From Mastigocoleus testarum BC008 (lineage in GTDB: Bacteria > Cyanobacteriota > Cyanobacteriia > Cyanobacteriales > Nostocaceae): DNA of 64,000 nucleotides. Of the stretch, positions 1 through 9,300 are shown in pieces. The notes beneath the pieces were generated by a model. The model searched no databases, was not told where the DNA came from, and was given only the letters and a program-made list of their open reading frames with translations. Where the stretch lies: contig NZ_LMTZ01000001.1 of the NCBI RefSeq assembly GCF_001456025.1, positions 124,001-188,000 of the forward strand, in the 5' to 3' direction. Position 1 is the stretch's first letter; every line of letters starts with the position of its first letter. Made by a program: the position numbers and the translations under genes.

Positions 1-25
1 AGTGTAAGTAAAGAGGAGTATTGTC

Positions 26-3000
26 ATGGAATCGATCGCAATTATAGGTTTAGGCTGCCGTTTCCCTGATGCTAATAATCCAGAAGCATTTTGGAACTTG
101 CTGGAGAAGGGAACAGATGCCATATCTGAAGTTCCCCCCGAACGCTTTGACATAGATAGATTTTACGATTTAGAGCAGGGAAAACCGGGAAAAATGAATA
201 CCCGTTGGGGGGGTTTTTTACGAGATGTAGATTCTTTTGATGCTGAGTTTTTTAATATTTCTCCCCGGGAAGCAGAGCATATGGATCCCCAGCAACGATT
301 GCTGCAAGAAGTTGCTTGGGGGGCTTTAGAAGATGCTGGGATTGCTCCATACAATTTATCAGGTACCGATACAGGTGTTTTTATTGGCATCGGTAACACA
401 GATTATACAAGGATTCTATGTAAGAATATAGATAATATAGATGCTTATAATGCTACTGGTGGAGCTCTAAGTATTGCCGCGAATCGTCTATCTTATCACT
501 TAAATCTTAAGGGACCCAGTATTGGTCTAGAAACTGCCTGTTCTTCATCTTTAGTCGCAGTTCACCTAGCTTGTCAGAGTTTGCGGAGTGGAGAATCTAA
601 TCTAGTTATTGCTGGTGGGGTGAATCTCGTTTTATCCCCAGATATGACCGTCACTTTCTCTCAAGCACGGATGATGTCTCCTGATGGTCGTTGTAAAACT
701 TTTGATGCTAGTGCTAATGGTTATGTGCGCGGAGAGGGCTGTGGTGTAATCATTCTTAAACGCCTATCAGATGCTGTAAAAGATAAAAATCGGATTCTGG
801 CATTGATTAGAGGTTCGGCAATTAATCAAGACGGTTTGAGTAATGGACTTACCGCCCCCAATGCATTAGCTCAACAAGCCGTTATTCGTAAAGCTTTAGA
901 GAATGCCAAAGTTGAACCCGCACAAATTAGTTATATCGAAGCTCATGGTACCGGTACGACTTTGGGAGATCCAATAGAAATTGCTTCCATTAAGGCAGTT
1001 TTAATGGAGAATCGTTCCCAGGAGCAACCTTGTGGTATTGGTTCGGTAAAAACTAATATTGGTCATTTAGAAGCCGCTGCCGGAATAGCTGGAATCATCA
1101 AAGTGGTGCTATCTTTGCAACATAAAAAAATTCCACCACATCTTCATCTCAAACAACTGAATCCTTACATTTCTTTGGAAGAAACTCCGATGTTTATTCC
1201 AAAATTCCAGCAGCCCTGGAGTTGTCAGGGAACTCGCTTCGCGGGAGTAAGTGGTTTTAGTTTTGGTGGTACGAATTGCCATATAATTTTGCAAGAGGCA
1301 CCCTTAGAAAATCAAATAAGAGCAAGCACTGAGCGTCCTTTAAATGTTTTGGCACTTTCAGCAAAAACGAAAGAAGCACTAAAACAGCTAGCCCAAAAAT
1401 ATGAAAACTTCTTGGCTTCCAATCCAGAAGTATCTCTAGCAGATGTTTGTTTTACTGCCAATGTAGGACGATCGCATTTTACTCATCGTTTGGCGATCGT
1501 ATCAAAATCAATACCACAATTGGGCCAAAAGTTAAAAGCTTTTACTTCGCAGCAAGAAAATATCGATTCATGCAAGTATAAAACCAATAGTCGAAAGCCA
1601 CCGAAGATAGCTTTTTTATTTACTGGTCAGGGATCTCAGTATTTGGGAATGGGAAGTCAACTCTATCAAACCCAACCAGTTTTCCGCGAAACCATAGACT
1701 ATTGTGATCGCATTTTACGTCCTTACCTAAAAATACCTTTGCTGGAAGTTTTATATCCTGAGAAAACAGAAAATTCCAACTTTTCAGCAATCAATGAGAC
1801 CGTATACACCCAACCAGCTTTATTTGCCTTTGAATACGCACTTTACCAGTTATGGAAATCCTGGGGGATTGAACCAAATGCAGCGATCGGTCACAGTGTT
1901 GGTGAATATGTTGCTGCTTGCATTGCAGGAGTATTTAGTTTAGAAGATGGTTTAAAGCTAATTGCTTCTCGGGCTAGTTTAATGCAAGACTTACCCCGAA
2001 ACGGTCAAATGTTTGCAGTCTTCGCAGATGAGAAAAAAATTCGCACGGTAATTCAAGCTTATTCCCAAAAGGTCTCAATTGCAGCAATTAATGGACCAGA
2101 TAATATTGTCATTTCTGGTTCTAACCAGGAAATTAAGGCAGTTGTAACAAAATTTGAAGCAGAAGGGATAAAAACAAGAGCTTTAAAAGTCTCTCATGCT
2201 TTTCACTCTCCCTTAGTGGAACTGATGTTGGATGCTTTTGAGCACAAAGCCAGTCAGATCGAGTTTAAAACTCCCCATTTACCCTTGGTTTCAAATGTAA
2301 CGGGTAAATTATTCTCCCCAGAAGAAATTCCCGATGCAAAGTATTGGCGAAACCATACCAGAGAAGCAGTTCGGTTTACGGTAGGGATAAATACTTTAAT
2401 CGAGCAAGGTTATAAATTATTTGTAGAAATTGGACCAAAGCCCATCTTATGCAATCTGGGCAAACGTTATAATCAGGATATTTCAGCTACTTGGCTTCCT
2501 TCTTTAGTTGAAGGTAAAGACAACTGGCAAGTATTACTTGAAAGTTTATCTAATTTATATGTGCGTGGGGTTAATGTAAACTGGCAAGGATTTGAAGAAA
2601 ATAAATTACGAATTCTATTATCATTACCTACTTATCCTTTCCAAAGAAAACGTTATTGGTTAAAAGAAGCAGATTACCCAATGAATAAAGATATAGTAGA
2701 AAGCAAAGCATCTCAACAGAGAGTTAATTCACCGCGCCAAACAACACGAAAAGATAAAATTACATCTAACTTGCTTTCCGAACTGGCAAAATTATTACAG
2801 ATTTCACCCTCAGAAATTGATATTTACGTACCTTTTTTAGAAATGGGGGCAGATTCGCTAGTTTTAATAGATGTGTTACGGGTAGTTAAAAATACTTATG
2901 GGGTTCAGATCGCTACCAGTCAATTATTTGAAGAGTTGCAAACCTTAGATACTCTGGCAAATTACATCAATGAGAATTTACCTCCAGAGGAGGTTGAGGC

Positions 3001-6000
3001 AGAAAGTATACTCTCGGAATCAATACCCCCAGAACTAGAACAGCAATTACCAGTATCTCTGAATTCTCAGACAGTTTCCCAAAAATCAATTTCATTAGAA
3101 ACAGAAACAAACAAAACATTATCCGAGCAAACCCTAGAAAAAATTATGGGACAGCAGTTGCAAGTCATGTCTAAACTCATGTCTGAGCAACTAGAAGTAT
3201 TACGTAAGAGTAATGCGAATGGAGAAAGTACAACTTTTGGGAATGGCTCTTCATCAGCAAAAAAGCAGGGGAATCAAAACCTATCTTCTATTCCCCAGCT
3301 TGAACTTCAATCCACACCACTTAAATCATCATCCTTTTCATCCAGTTCCATTGCACAAAAAAAAACTAGAGAACTAAATCCGCAGCAAAAATATCACTTG
3401 GAAGCCTTAATTACTCGATATACTCAGCGAACTCAAACATCCAAACAACAGACACAAAATTATCGTTCGTACCTCGCAGATAGCAGAGCAGTTGCAGGCT
3501 TCCGACTTAATATTAAGGAAATGTTATATCCCGTCATCGGCAAGCGGGCAAAAGGTTCCAGATTTTGGGATGTGGATAACAATGAATATATTGATATTAC
3601 TATGGGGTTCGGAGTTCTTTTATTTGGTCACGCACCAACCTTTATCACTCAAGCCCTAGAAAACTATATTCAACAAGGTATTCAAATTGGTCCTCAATCA
3701 AGTTTAGCTGGGGAAGTAGCCAAGTTAATCTGCGAACTAACAGGGGTAGAGCGGGTAACTTTCTGTAATACGGGCACAGAAGCAGTGATGACTGCCCTCA
3801 GAATAGCTCGCACGGCAACAGGTCGCAGTAAAGTTGCGATGTTTAGTGGTTCATATCACGGGCATTTTGATGGAGTTTTAGCAACAGCATTACCCAATCA
3901 AATTAAAGCTGTACCAGCAGCAGAAGGTGTATCTGCACATGCAGTGAAAGATATTTTAATACTTGATTACGGAGATCCCAAATCTCTTGAAATTTTGCGA
4001 ACTCACAGTCACGAACTAGCCGCTGTATTAGTAGAACCGGTACAAAGTAGACGCCCCGATTTACAACCCAAAGCTTTTGTCAAACAGTTACGCCAATTAA
4101 CAGCAGAATCTGGAATCGCCCTAATATTTGATGAAGTCCTCACAGGTTTCCGCATTCACCTTGGTGGCGCTCAGAAATGGTTTGACGTGGAAGCAGACTT
4201 GGTTACCTATGGAAAACTTATTGGTGGCGGACTGCCAATCGGCGTTGTTGCCGGTAAAATGGCTTACATGAACTGCATCGATGGTGGCATGTGGAAATAT
4301 GGAGATAGCTCCTATCCCCAGACAGAAAAAACCTTTTTTGCCGGTACCTTTAATAAAAATCATTGGGGAATGGCTGCAGCACTTGCAATTCTGAAGCATT
4401 TGAAACAGCAAGGTCCTACCCTTCAAGAGAAATTAAATCAACAGACATCGCAGATAGTAGAAATCCTAAACAATTACTTTGTAAGCAAAGACGTACCCAT
4501 CAATTTGGTGCATTTTGGTTCATTGTTCCGGTTTAACTCTACGGAAAACCTTGATGTGCTATATTACCACTTACTTGAAAAAGGTATTTATATTTGGGAA
4601 GGGCGTAATTGTTTTCTTTCTAGCGCCCATACACAAGAAGATATTAATTATTTAATTCAAGCTGTTAAAGAAAGTGTCGAAGAACTGCGTAAGAACGGCT
4701 TTTTAATCAAATCTGCTGCGAATAAACCAGCACAGACTCAAAATAATCAATCGATCCAGAACTTGGGGAATAATCAAAATTTATTGCTCCCACCAAAAAT
4801 CCCCAATATTGACAATTCTCAATTAAATACAAACTATTCTCCATCTGTAAAAGATGATTTTTTCCCTAAAAATTCCAGACAACTTAACAGGTTAAATGAA
4901 CTCACAGATAACAATTCTCATTTATTTCCATCACAGATCGGTAATTTTCAGCAGACATTACCCAATTACATTCCCACTCCTGTAGAAGTCAAAAATAATA
5001 TTGAATCAGATTTGATGAAACTGGCTGTGGAGTTGGATTTGGAAAATTATGAGAAAGGATTAGCTGAATTGGAAGCTTTGAGTGTTACTTACATTTTAAG
5101 AGCTTTCCAACAAATGGGATTTGAATTTCAGCTTCATCGTTGTTATTCCAATTCCCTGATTAAGGAACAATTGGGTGCGATCGAGCAACATCAACGTTTA
5201 CTGGATCGTTTATTGCAGATATTAGAAGAAGAAGGCATTCTTACTCGAGCAAATGAACAGTGGGAAGTTGTTCGAGTTCCAGGAATCTTAGATGTACAAA
5301 CTCAAGAACAAGAAATTTTAGCCAAATATCCAGCTATAGAGACGGAGTTGACTTTACTCCAACGCTGTGGGAGAGAATTAGCACAGGTACTACAAGGTAG
5401 ATGCCAACCTTTACAGTTAATATTTCCCAATGGTGATTTAACAATACTGACCAATCTATATCAGCATTCTGCTGTTGCTAAGGTATTAAACACTTCAGCC
5501 CAAAAGACAGTTTCGGCTGCTTTAGAACATTTACCAGATGGGACAAAGGCAAGAATTTTAGAAATTGGTGCTGGGACAGGAGGAACTACCGCTTATATCT
5601 TGCCCCACTTACCATCCGATAAAGTAGAATATGTCTTTACAGATTTATCTCCTACCTTCGCAGGGAAAGCCCGGAGTAAGTTTAGTGATTATCAGTTTGT
5701 AGAATATAAAAGTTTAGATATTGAGCAAGAGCCTGAAAATCAAAAGCTTACTACCGGGAAGTATGACTTAGTTGTTGCAGCCAATGTGCTACACGCCACC
5801 CAAGACTTACGTCAAACCTTAAAACACATTTTGCAGTTGTTGTCTCCAGGAGGTTTATTAGTACTGTTGGAAGAAACAGCACCGCGACGGTGGTTAGATT
5901 TAATCTTTGGTTTAACTGAAGGTTGGTGGAAATTCTCAGATCGTCAACTACGCCCAGGTTACCCACTCTTATCTACAGTCCAATGGCAAGAATTATTACA

Positions 6001-7525
6001 AGAAAGCGGATTTAGAGAAACTGCTATCATTCCTCCCAATCAATCCCAAACAAGCAGTACGCTTCCCAAACATGCAGTTATTGTTGCTCAAGCAGCACAC
6101 AGAATTCCCATCACCGATGCTCAAAAACAACTTTGGGTGCTAGCTCAAATGGGAGATGGAGGATCTGTTAGTTATAACGAATCTATCAAGCTGCAACTAA
6201 AAGGTTTACTAAACATAGATGCAATGATACAAGCAGTGCAAAAAGTAGTAGCACGCCATGAAGCACTGCGAACCGTTATTAGTTGTCAAGGGAATTATCA
6301 GGAAATATACTCATATGTGAGTATCAAAGTTCCATTAGTAGATTTCTCCAGTTTGGAATTCCAGGAGCGACAATCTCAAATAAACCAGTGGATTTCACAA
6401 GAAGCAAGCAAACCTTTTGACCTGACTCAAAAACCTTTGTTACGGGTCTCCATACTCAAATTAGAAGAAAATCTGCATTGGTTAATCTTGACGGCTCACC
6501 ATATTATTGTTGATGGCTGGTCAATTGATATCATTTTGCAAGAACTAGGCACTATTTATTCTGCAGAATGTCAAAAAAGAACCTGTCAACTAGAACCAGC
6601 AAAACAGTTTAGGGATTACGTATTATGGCAAGAATTACAAACTAATAGCCAAAAAATACAGTTAGATGAATTTTACTGGTTAGAACAATTTGCGACTTCG
6701 ATTCCTATTTTAGATTTACCTACAGATTATCCTCGACCTCCAATACAAACTTATGTAGGGGCAGAAGAAAGTATAATTTTTGATTCTTCGACCTACGAGC
6801 AGCTAAGAAGTATGGGCACTCGAAAGGGATGTACCACTTTTATGATTTTGTTGGCTGCATTTAATTTCTTGCTGTATCAATTATCAGGTCAAAAAAATAT
6901 AGTAATTGGAATTTCTGCTGCTGGACAATCTGCTTTAGGTTGGAAGGATTTAGTTGGTTATTGTGTCAATGTTTTGCCATTAAAATGTCAGATTGAAGGT
7001 GAAATATTTACTGAATATTTAGCTAGCATCAAAAATATTTTACTCAATGCCTATGAGCATCAAAACTATCCATTTAGCTTGCTATTAAAGAAACTAGATT
7101 TAAAGCGAGATCCCAGTCGTCCTCCTTTGATTTCAGTTCAATTTAATTTAGAAAAATTTGGTCAACAGCTTAATTTTTCCGATTTAGAAACTAAAGCAAG
7201 TATAAATTCTTTAGATAGTACTCGAAGAGATTTGACTTGGAATATAGCTGAAACAGAAGGAAAACTTCTATTAACCTGTACTTACAATTCAGATTTATTT
7301 CGCCTTCAAACTATTCAAAGCTGGATAAAACAATATGAAATAATTATCCATACAGTTTTGAAAGATTTTGATATTACATTAGAGCAAGTTGGAGAAAAAT
7401 TAACTGATTTTCAAAATCAAAATTACCTTCAACATGCAGAAAAAATGGAGCACAGCACAGTGAAGAAGCTCAAAAAAATTAAACGTAAAGCTTTGGATGT
7501 TATGGATCATGCAACAGATAATTAA
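26..7525 (+). CDS. Hybrid PKS-NRPS: KS-AT-ACP-AMT-MT-C
   Basis: This 2499-residue megasynthase extends a chain with malonyl-CoA, converts the beta-keto group to an amine and passes the product to an NRPS. Visible domains are KS (1-430, ETACSSS with Cys172, EAHGTGT, NIGHLEAAAG), AT (530-830, GHSVGEY with Ser624; HAFH indicates malonyl specificity), ACP (GADSL, Ser944), a GSA-type PLP aminotransferase (1130-1560, Lys1397 in YGKLIGGG), a SAM C-methyltransferase (1650-2010, LEIGAGTGG at 1845) and a condensation domain (2020-2440, HHIIVDG at 2158). There is no KR, DH or TE. The KS-AT-ACP-AMT core resembles mycosubtilin and microginin type synthases that make 3-amino fatty acids. The unusual point is that the MT follows the AMT instead of preceding the ACP. 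An RBS-like AAAGAGGAG lies just before the ATG. A KS at the N-terminus means an upstream acyl donor outside the window. Linkers 960-1120 and 1570-1640 are Ser/Gln/Asn rich. Confidence 0.93.
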   Translation: MESIAIIGLGCRFPDANNPEAFWNLLEKGTDAISEVPPERFDIDRFYDLEQGKPGKMNTRWGGFLRDVDSFDAEFFNISPREAEHMDPQQRLLQEVAWGALEDAGIAPYNLSGTDTGVFIGIGNTDYTRILCKNIDNIDAYNATGGALSIAANRLSYHLNLKGPSIGLETACSSSLVAVHLACQSLRSGESNLVIAGGVNLVLSPDMTVTFSQARMMSPDGRCKTFDASANGYVRGEGCGVIILKRLSDAVKDKNRILALIRGSAINQDGLSNGLTAPNALAQQAVIRKALENAKVEPAQISYIEAHGTGTTLGDPIEIASIKAVLMENRSQEQPCGIGSVKTNIGHLEAAAGIAGIIKVVLSLQHKKIPPHLHLKQLNPYISLEETPMFIPKFQQPWSCQGTRFAGVSGFSFGGTNCHIILQEAPLENQIRASTERPLNVLALSAKTKEALKQLAQKYENFLASNPEVSLADVCFTANVGRSHFTHRLAIVSKSIPQLGQKLKAFTSQQENIDSCKYKTNSRKPPKIAFLFTGQGSQYLGMGSQLYQTQPVFRETIDYCDRILRPYLKIPLLEVLYPEKTENSNFSAINETVYTQPALFAFEYALYQLWKSWGIEPNAAIGHSVGEYVAACIAGVFSLEDGLKLIASRASLMQDLPRNGQMFAVFADEKKIRTVIQAYSQKVSIAAINGPDNIVISGSNQEIKAVVTKFEAEGIKTRALKVSHAFHSPLVELMLDAFEHKASQIEFKTPHLPLVSNVTGKLFSPEEIPDAKYWRNHTREAVRFTVGINTLIEQGYKLFVEIGPKPILCNLGKRYNQDISATWLPSLVEGKDNWQVLLESLSNLYVRGVNVNWQGFEENKLRILLSLPTYPFQRKRYWLKEADYPMNKDIVESKASQQRVNSPRQTTRKDKITSNLLSELAKLLQISPSEIDIYVPFLEMGADSLVLIDVLRVVKNTYGVQIATSQLFEELQTLDTLANYINENLPPEEVEAESILSESIPPELEQQLPVSLNSQTVSQKSISLETETNKTLSEQTLEKIMGQQLQVMSKLMSEQLEVLRKSNANGESTTFGNGSSSAKKQGNQNLSSIPQLELQSTPLKSSSFSSSSIAQKKTRELNPQQKYHLEALITRYTQRTQTSKQQTQNYRSYLADSRAVAGFRLNIKEMLYPVIGKRAKGSRFWDVDNNEYIDITMGFGVLLFGHAPTFITQALENYIQQGIQIGPQSSLAGEVAKLICELTGVERVTFCNTGTEAVMTALRIARTATGRSKVAMFSGSYHGHFDGVLATALPNQIKAVPAAEGVSAHAVKDILILDYGDPKSLEILRTHSHELAAVLVEPVQSRRPDLQPKAFVKQLRQLTAESGIALIFDEVLTGFRIHLGGAQKWFDVEADLVTYGKLIGGGLPIGVVAGKMAYMNCIDGGMWKYGDSSYPQTEKTFFAGTFNKNHWGMAAALAILKHLKQQGPTLQEKLNQQTSQIVEILNNYFVSKDVPINLVHFGSLFRFNSTENLDVLYYHLLEKGIYIWEGRNCFLSSAHTQEDINYLIQAVKESVEELRKNGFLIKSAANKPAQTQNNQSIQNLGNNQNLLLPPKIPNIDNSQLNTNYSPSVKDDFFPKNSRQLNRLNELTDNNSHLFPSQIGNFQQTLPNYIPTPVEVKNNIESDLMKLAVELDLENYEKGLAELEALSVTYILRAFQQMGFEFQLHRCYSNSLIKEQLGAIEQHQRLLDRLLQILEEEGILTRANEQWEVVRVPGILDVQTQEQEILAKYPAIETELTLLQRCGRELAQVLQGRCQPLQLIFPNGDLTILTNLYQHSAVAKVLNTSAQKTVSAALEHLPDGTKARILEIGAGTGGTTAYILPHLPSDKVEYVFTDLSPTFAGKARSKFSDYQFVEYKSLDIEQEPENQKLTTGKYDLVVAANVLHATQDLRQTLKHILQLLSPGGLLVLLEETAPRRWLDLIFGLTEGWWKFSDRQLRPGYPLLSTVQWQELLQESGFRETAIIPPNQSQTSSTLPKHAVIVAQAAHRIPITDAQKQLWVLAQMGDGGSVSYNESIKLQLKGLLNIDAMIQAVQKVVARHEALRTVISCQGNYQEIYSYVSIKVPLVDFSSLEFQERQSQINQWISQEASKPFDLTQKPLLRVSILKLEENLHWLILTAHHIIVDGWSIDIILQELGTIYSAECQKRTCQLEPAKQFRDYVLWQELQTNSQKIQLDEFYWLEQFATSIPILDLPTDYPRPPIQTYVGAEESIIFDSSTYEQLRSMGTRKGCTTFMILLAAFNFLLYQLSGQKNIVIGISAAGQSALGWKDLVGYCVNVLPLKCQIEGEIFTEYLASIKNILLNAYEHQNYPFSLLLKKLDLKRDPSRPPLISVQFNLEKFGQQLNFSDLETKASINSLDSTRRDLTWNIAETEGKLLLTCTYNSDLFRLQTIQSWIKQYEIIIHTVLKDFDITLEQVGEKLTDFQNQNYLQHAEKMEHSTVKKLKKIKRKALDVMDHATDN

Positions 7526-8102
7526 TATCAATGAACGCCTCAAAAAGTATGGTACTGATAAAATATCTCACAGTAAGAGAACTTTTTACGAACACCTAAT
7601 TGCAACTGGTGATTTACTTAAAGAATGGGGATGTGATGAGAATGTATGTTTAGCTGGATATTTTCACTCTTTCTACGGAACTGAAGGGGTTGCAAATACC
7701 TTATATATTTTTAATTTTGCAGACCGGGAGAAACTCCAATATGAGGTTGGAGAAAAGGCAGAATATCTTGTTTTTCTTTACTGTATTGCCAAAAATAGGA
7801 AAGCATACTATGAGAAAATAGAACGCGGAAATGATTTGTACCTCACAAATCGGCTAACTAATGAAAAAATTTTCATTGAAAAACAAGTATTAGTTGATTT
7901 AATTTGTTTAGATATTGCTAATTTCATAGAAGAGTTCGAACGACAACCATTAGTAGACCAACCATTAACCAAATGGATCGCCCCTTTTTGGTTCCGCAAC
8001 TACTATATTAAAAGAAACTATAAGTGGTTGGCTTATGTACCTCATAAAGCACAGGAGATCATAAAAAGTAAGTTTAAAATAGATACATTTTTTTTAATAT
8101 AA
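7497..8102 (+). CDS. DUF6817 (HD-like) protein of the PKS-NRPS cluster
   Basis: This is a 201-residue protein resembling the DUF6817 family, small HD-like proteins often seen next to natural-product genes. The visible signature is HSKRTFYEHL, then a WGCDEN segment and GYFHSFYGTEGV, which gives spaced His residues able to bind a metal as in HD-fold proteins. No reaction is established for the family. The start overlaps the end of the PKS gene by 29 bp, so the two are probably translationally coupled. An in-frame ATG at 7509 is an equally possible start and shortens the overlap. It lies 11 bp before a dioxygenase gene, so it belongs to the biosynthetic operon. A tailoring or housekeeping role for the megasynthase is inference only. 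Confidence 0.75.
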   Translation: MLWIMQQIININERLKKYGTDKISHSKRTFYEHLIATGDLLKEWGCDENVCLAGYFHSFYGTEGVANTLYIFNFADREKLQYEVGEKAEYLVFLYCIAKNRKAYYEKIERGNDLYLTNRLTNEKIFIEKQVLVDLICLDIANFIEEFERQPLVDQPLTKWIAPFWFRNYYIKRNYKWLAYVPHKAQEIIKSKFKIDTFFLI

Positions 8103-8113
8103 AGTGAATAAAA

Positions 8114-9181
8114 ATGAAAAAAAATTACACAGAAGATTTTAGCCAAAAAAAACTAAAAATTACTCGGCGCAAATCTGTAGATTTATCACAAGAGTATGTT
8201 GTTAATATTGGAAATTTACAAAAAAATCAAAACCTACCTTTATTATTAGAACCTAATATAGAAGGTTTAAATTCAATGTCATGGTTCAAGAAAAATAGAG
8301 ATTTTATTAAAGTTAATTTATTAAAGTATGGAGGTATACTATTTCGTAATTTTAATTTCACATCAGTTGCAGAATTTGAGCAGCTTATGAAGGTAATATC
8401 TAATGACATGATGAGATATACTTATCGTTCAACACCTCGCAGTCATGTCAGCGGAAATGTTTATACTTCAACTGAATACCCAGCTTATCAATCAATACCA
8501 TTACACAATGAAATGTCTTACAGCCATAATTGGCCTCTTATAGTTGGTTTTTTTTGTATTCAACCGTCTGAGCAAGGTGGAGAAACACCAATAGCTGATA
8601 GTCGAAGAATTCTCACGAACCTCAACCCTAAAATTGTAGAAAAATTTCGACAAAAGAAAGTCATGTATGTCCGTAATTATCAAGATGGATTAGACTTGAG
8701 TTGGGAAAATGTCTTTCAAACAACAGATAAATCTGAAGTAGAGAATTACTGCAAAAGTTTTGGTATTGATTGTGAATGGAAAAGCAGCAATCACCTCAGA
8801 ACGCGTCAGGTTTGTCAAGCGATCGCAATTCACCCCCAGACAGGTGAAAGTGTGTGGTTCAACCAAGCTCATTTATTTCATGTATCAAGCTTGGAATCGA
8901 GCGTACGCGATTTTTTGTTTGCGAATTTTCAGGAAGAAGATTTTCCTCGTAATTCTTACTATGGTGATGGTTCCCCAATTGAGGAATCTGTATTAGAGGA
9001 AATACATCAAATTTACCACCAGGAAAAAATTATTTTTCCCTGGTGCAAAGGAGATATTTTAATGTTAGATAATATGTTATTTTCACACGGACGCGAGCCA
9101 TTTATAGGTTCAAGAAAAGTTGTTGTAGCTATGGCAGAATCTTTTCATCAACTTAAAACTAGCAATATAAACATCAGCTAA
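8114..9181 (+). CDS. SyrP-like Fe(II)/2-oxoglutarate dioxygenase (TauD family), copy 1
   Basis: This 355-residue TauD/TfdA-superfamily enzyme is closest in layout to SyrP, the stand-alone Asp beta-hydroxylase of syringomycin synthesis. Such enzymes use Fe(II), O2 and 2-oxoglutarate, often acting on an aminoacyl group bound to a carrier protein. The metal triad is visible as His131-x-Glu133 (LHNEMS) and His325 (FSHGREPF), with the 2-oxoglutarate-binding Arg a few residues later (SRKVV). The Glu in place of Asp in HxD/E is usual for SyrP relatives. The gene starts 11 bp after the DUF6817 gene and precedes the NRPS whose A-domain code predicts Asp, which supports Asp as the substrate. A paralogue lies at 23934-24962. 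The exact substrate and stereochemistry are inference. Confidence 0.87.
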   Translation: MKKNYTEDFSQKKLKITRRKSVDLSQEYVVNIGNLQKNQNLPLLLEPNIEGLNSMSWFKKNRDFIKVNLLKYGGILFRNFNFTSVAEFEQLMKVISNDMMRYTYRSTPRSHVSGNVYTSTEYPAYQSIPLHNEMSYSHNWPLIVGFFCIQPSEQGGETPIADSRRILTNLNPKIVEKFRQKKVMYVRNYQDGLDLSWENVFQTTDKSEVENYCKSFGIDCEWKSSNHLRTRQVCQAIAIHPQTGESVWFNQAHLFHVSSLESSVRDFLFANFQEEDFPRNSYYGDGSPIEESVLEEIHQIYHQEKIIFPWCKGDILMLDNMLFSHGREPFIGSRKVVVAMAESFHQLKTSNINIS

Positions 9182-9300
9182 ATAAATATAAATATGATTA
9201 CTCAATGTGCTGAAATTTAGTATTTATGTGTGATTTAATTCTTTAAACAAAAAACAATTTGAAAAATCAATATTTTGTTCTCAGCTTGGAGAAGAACATC

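Noticed and set aside
9259..9300. TTG start for the Asp NRPS
   Set aside because: No RBS; GGAGAAG six bases before ATG 9301 decides the start.
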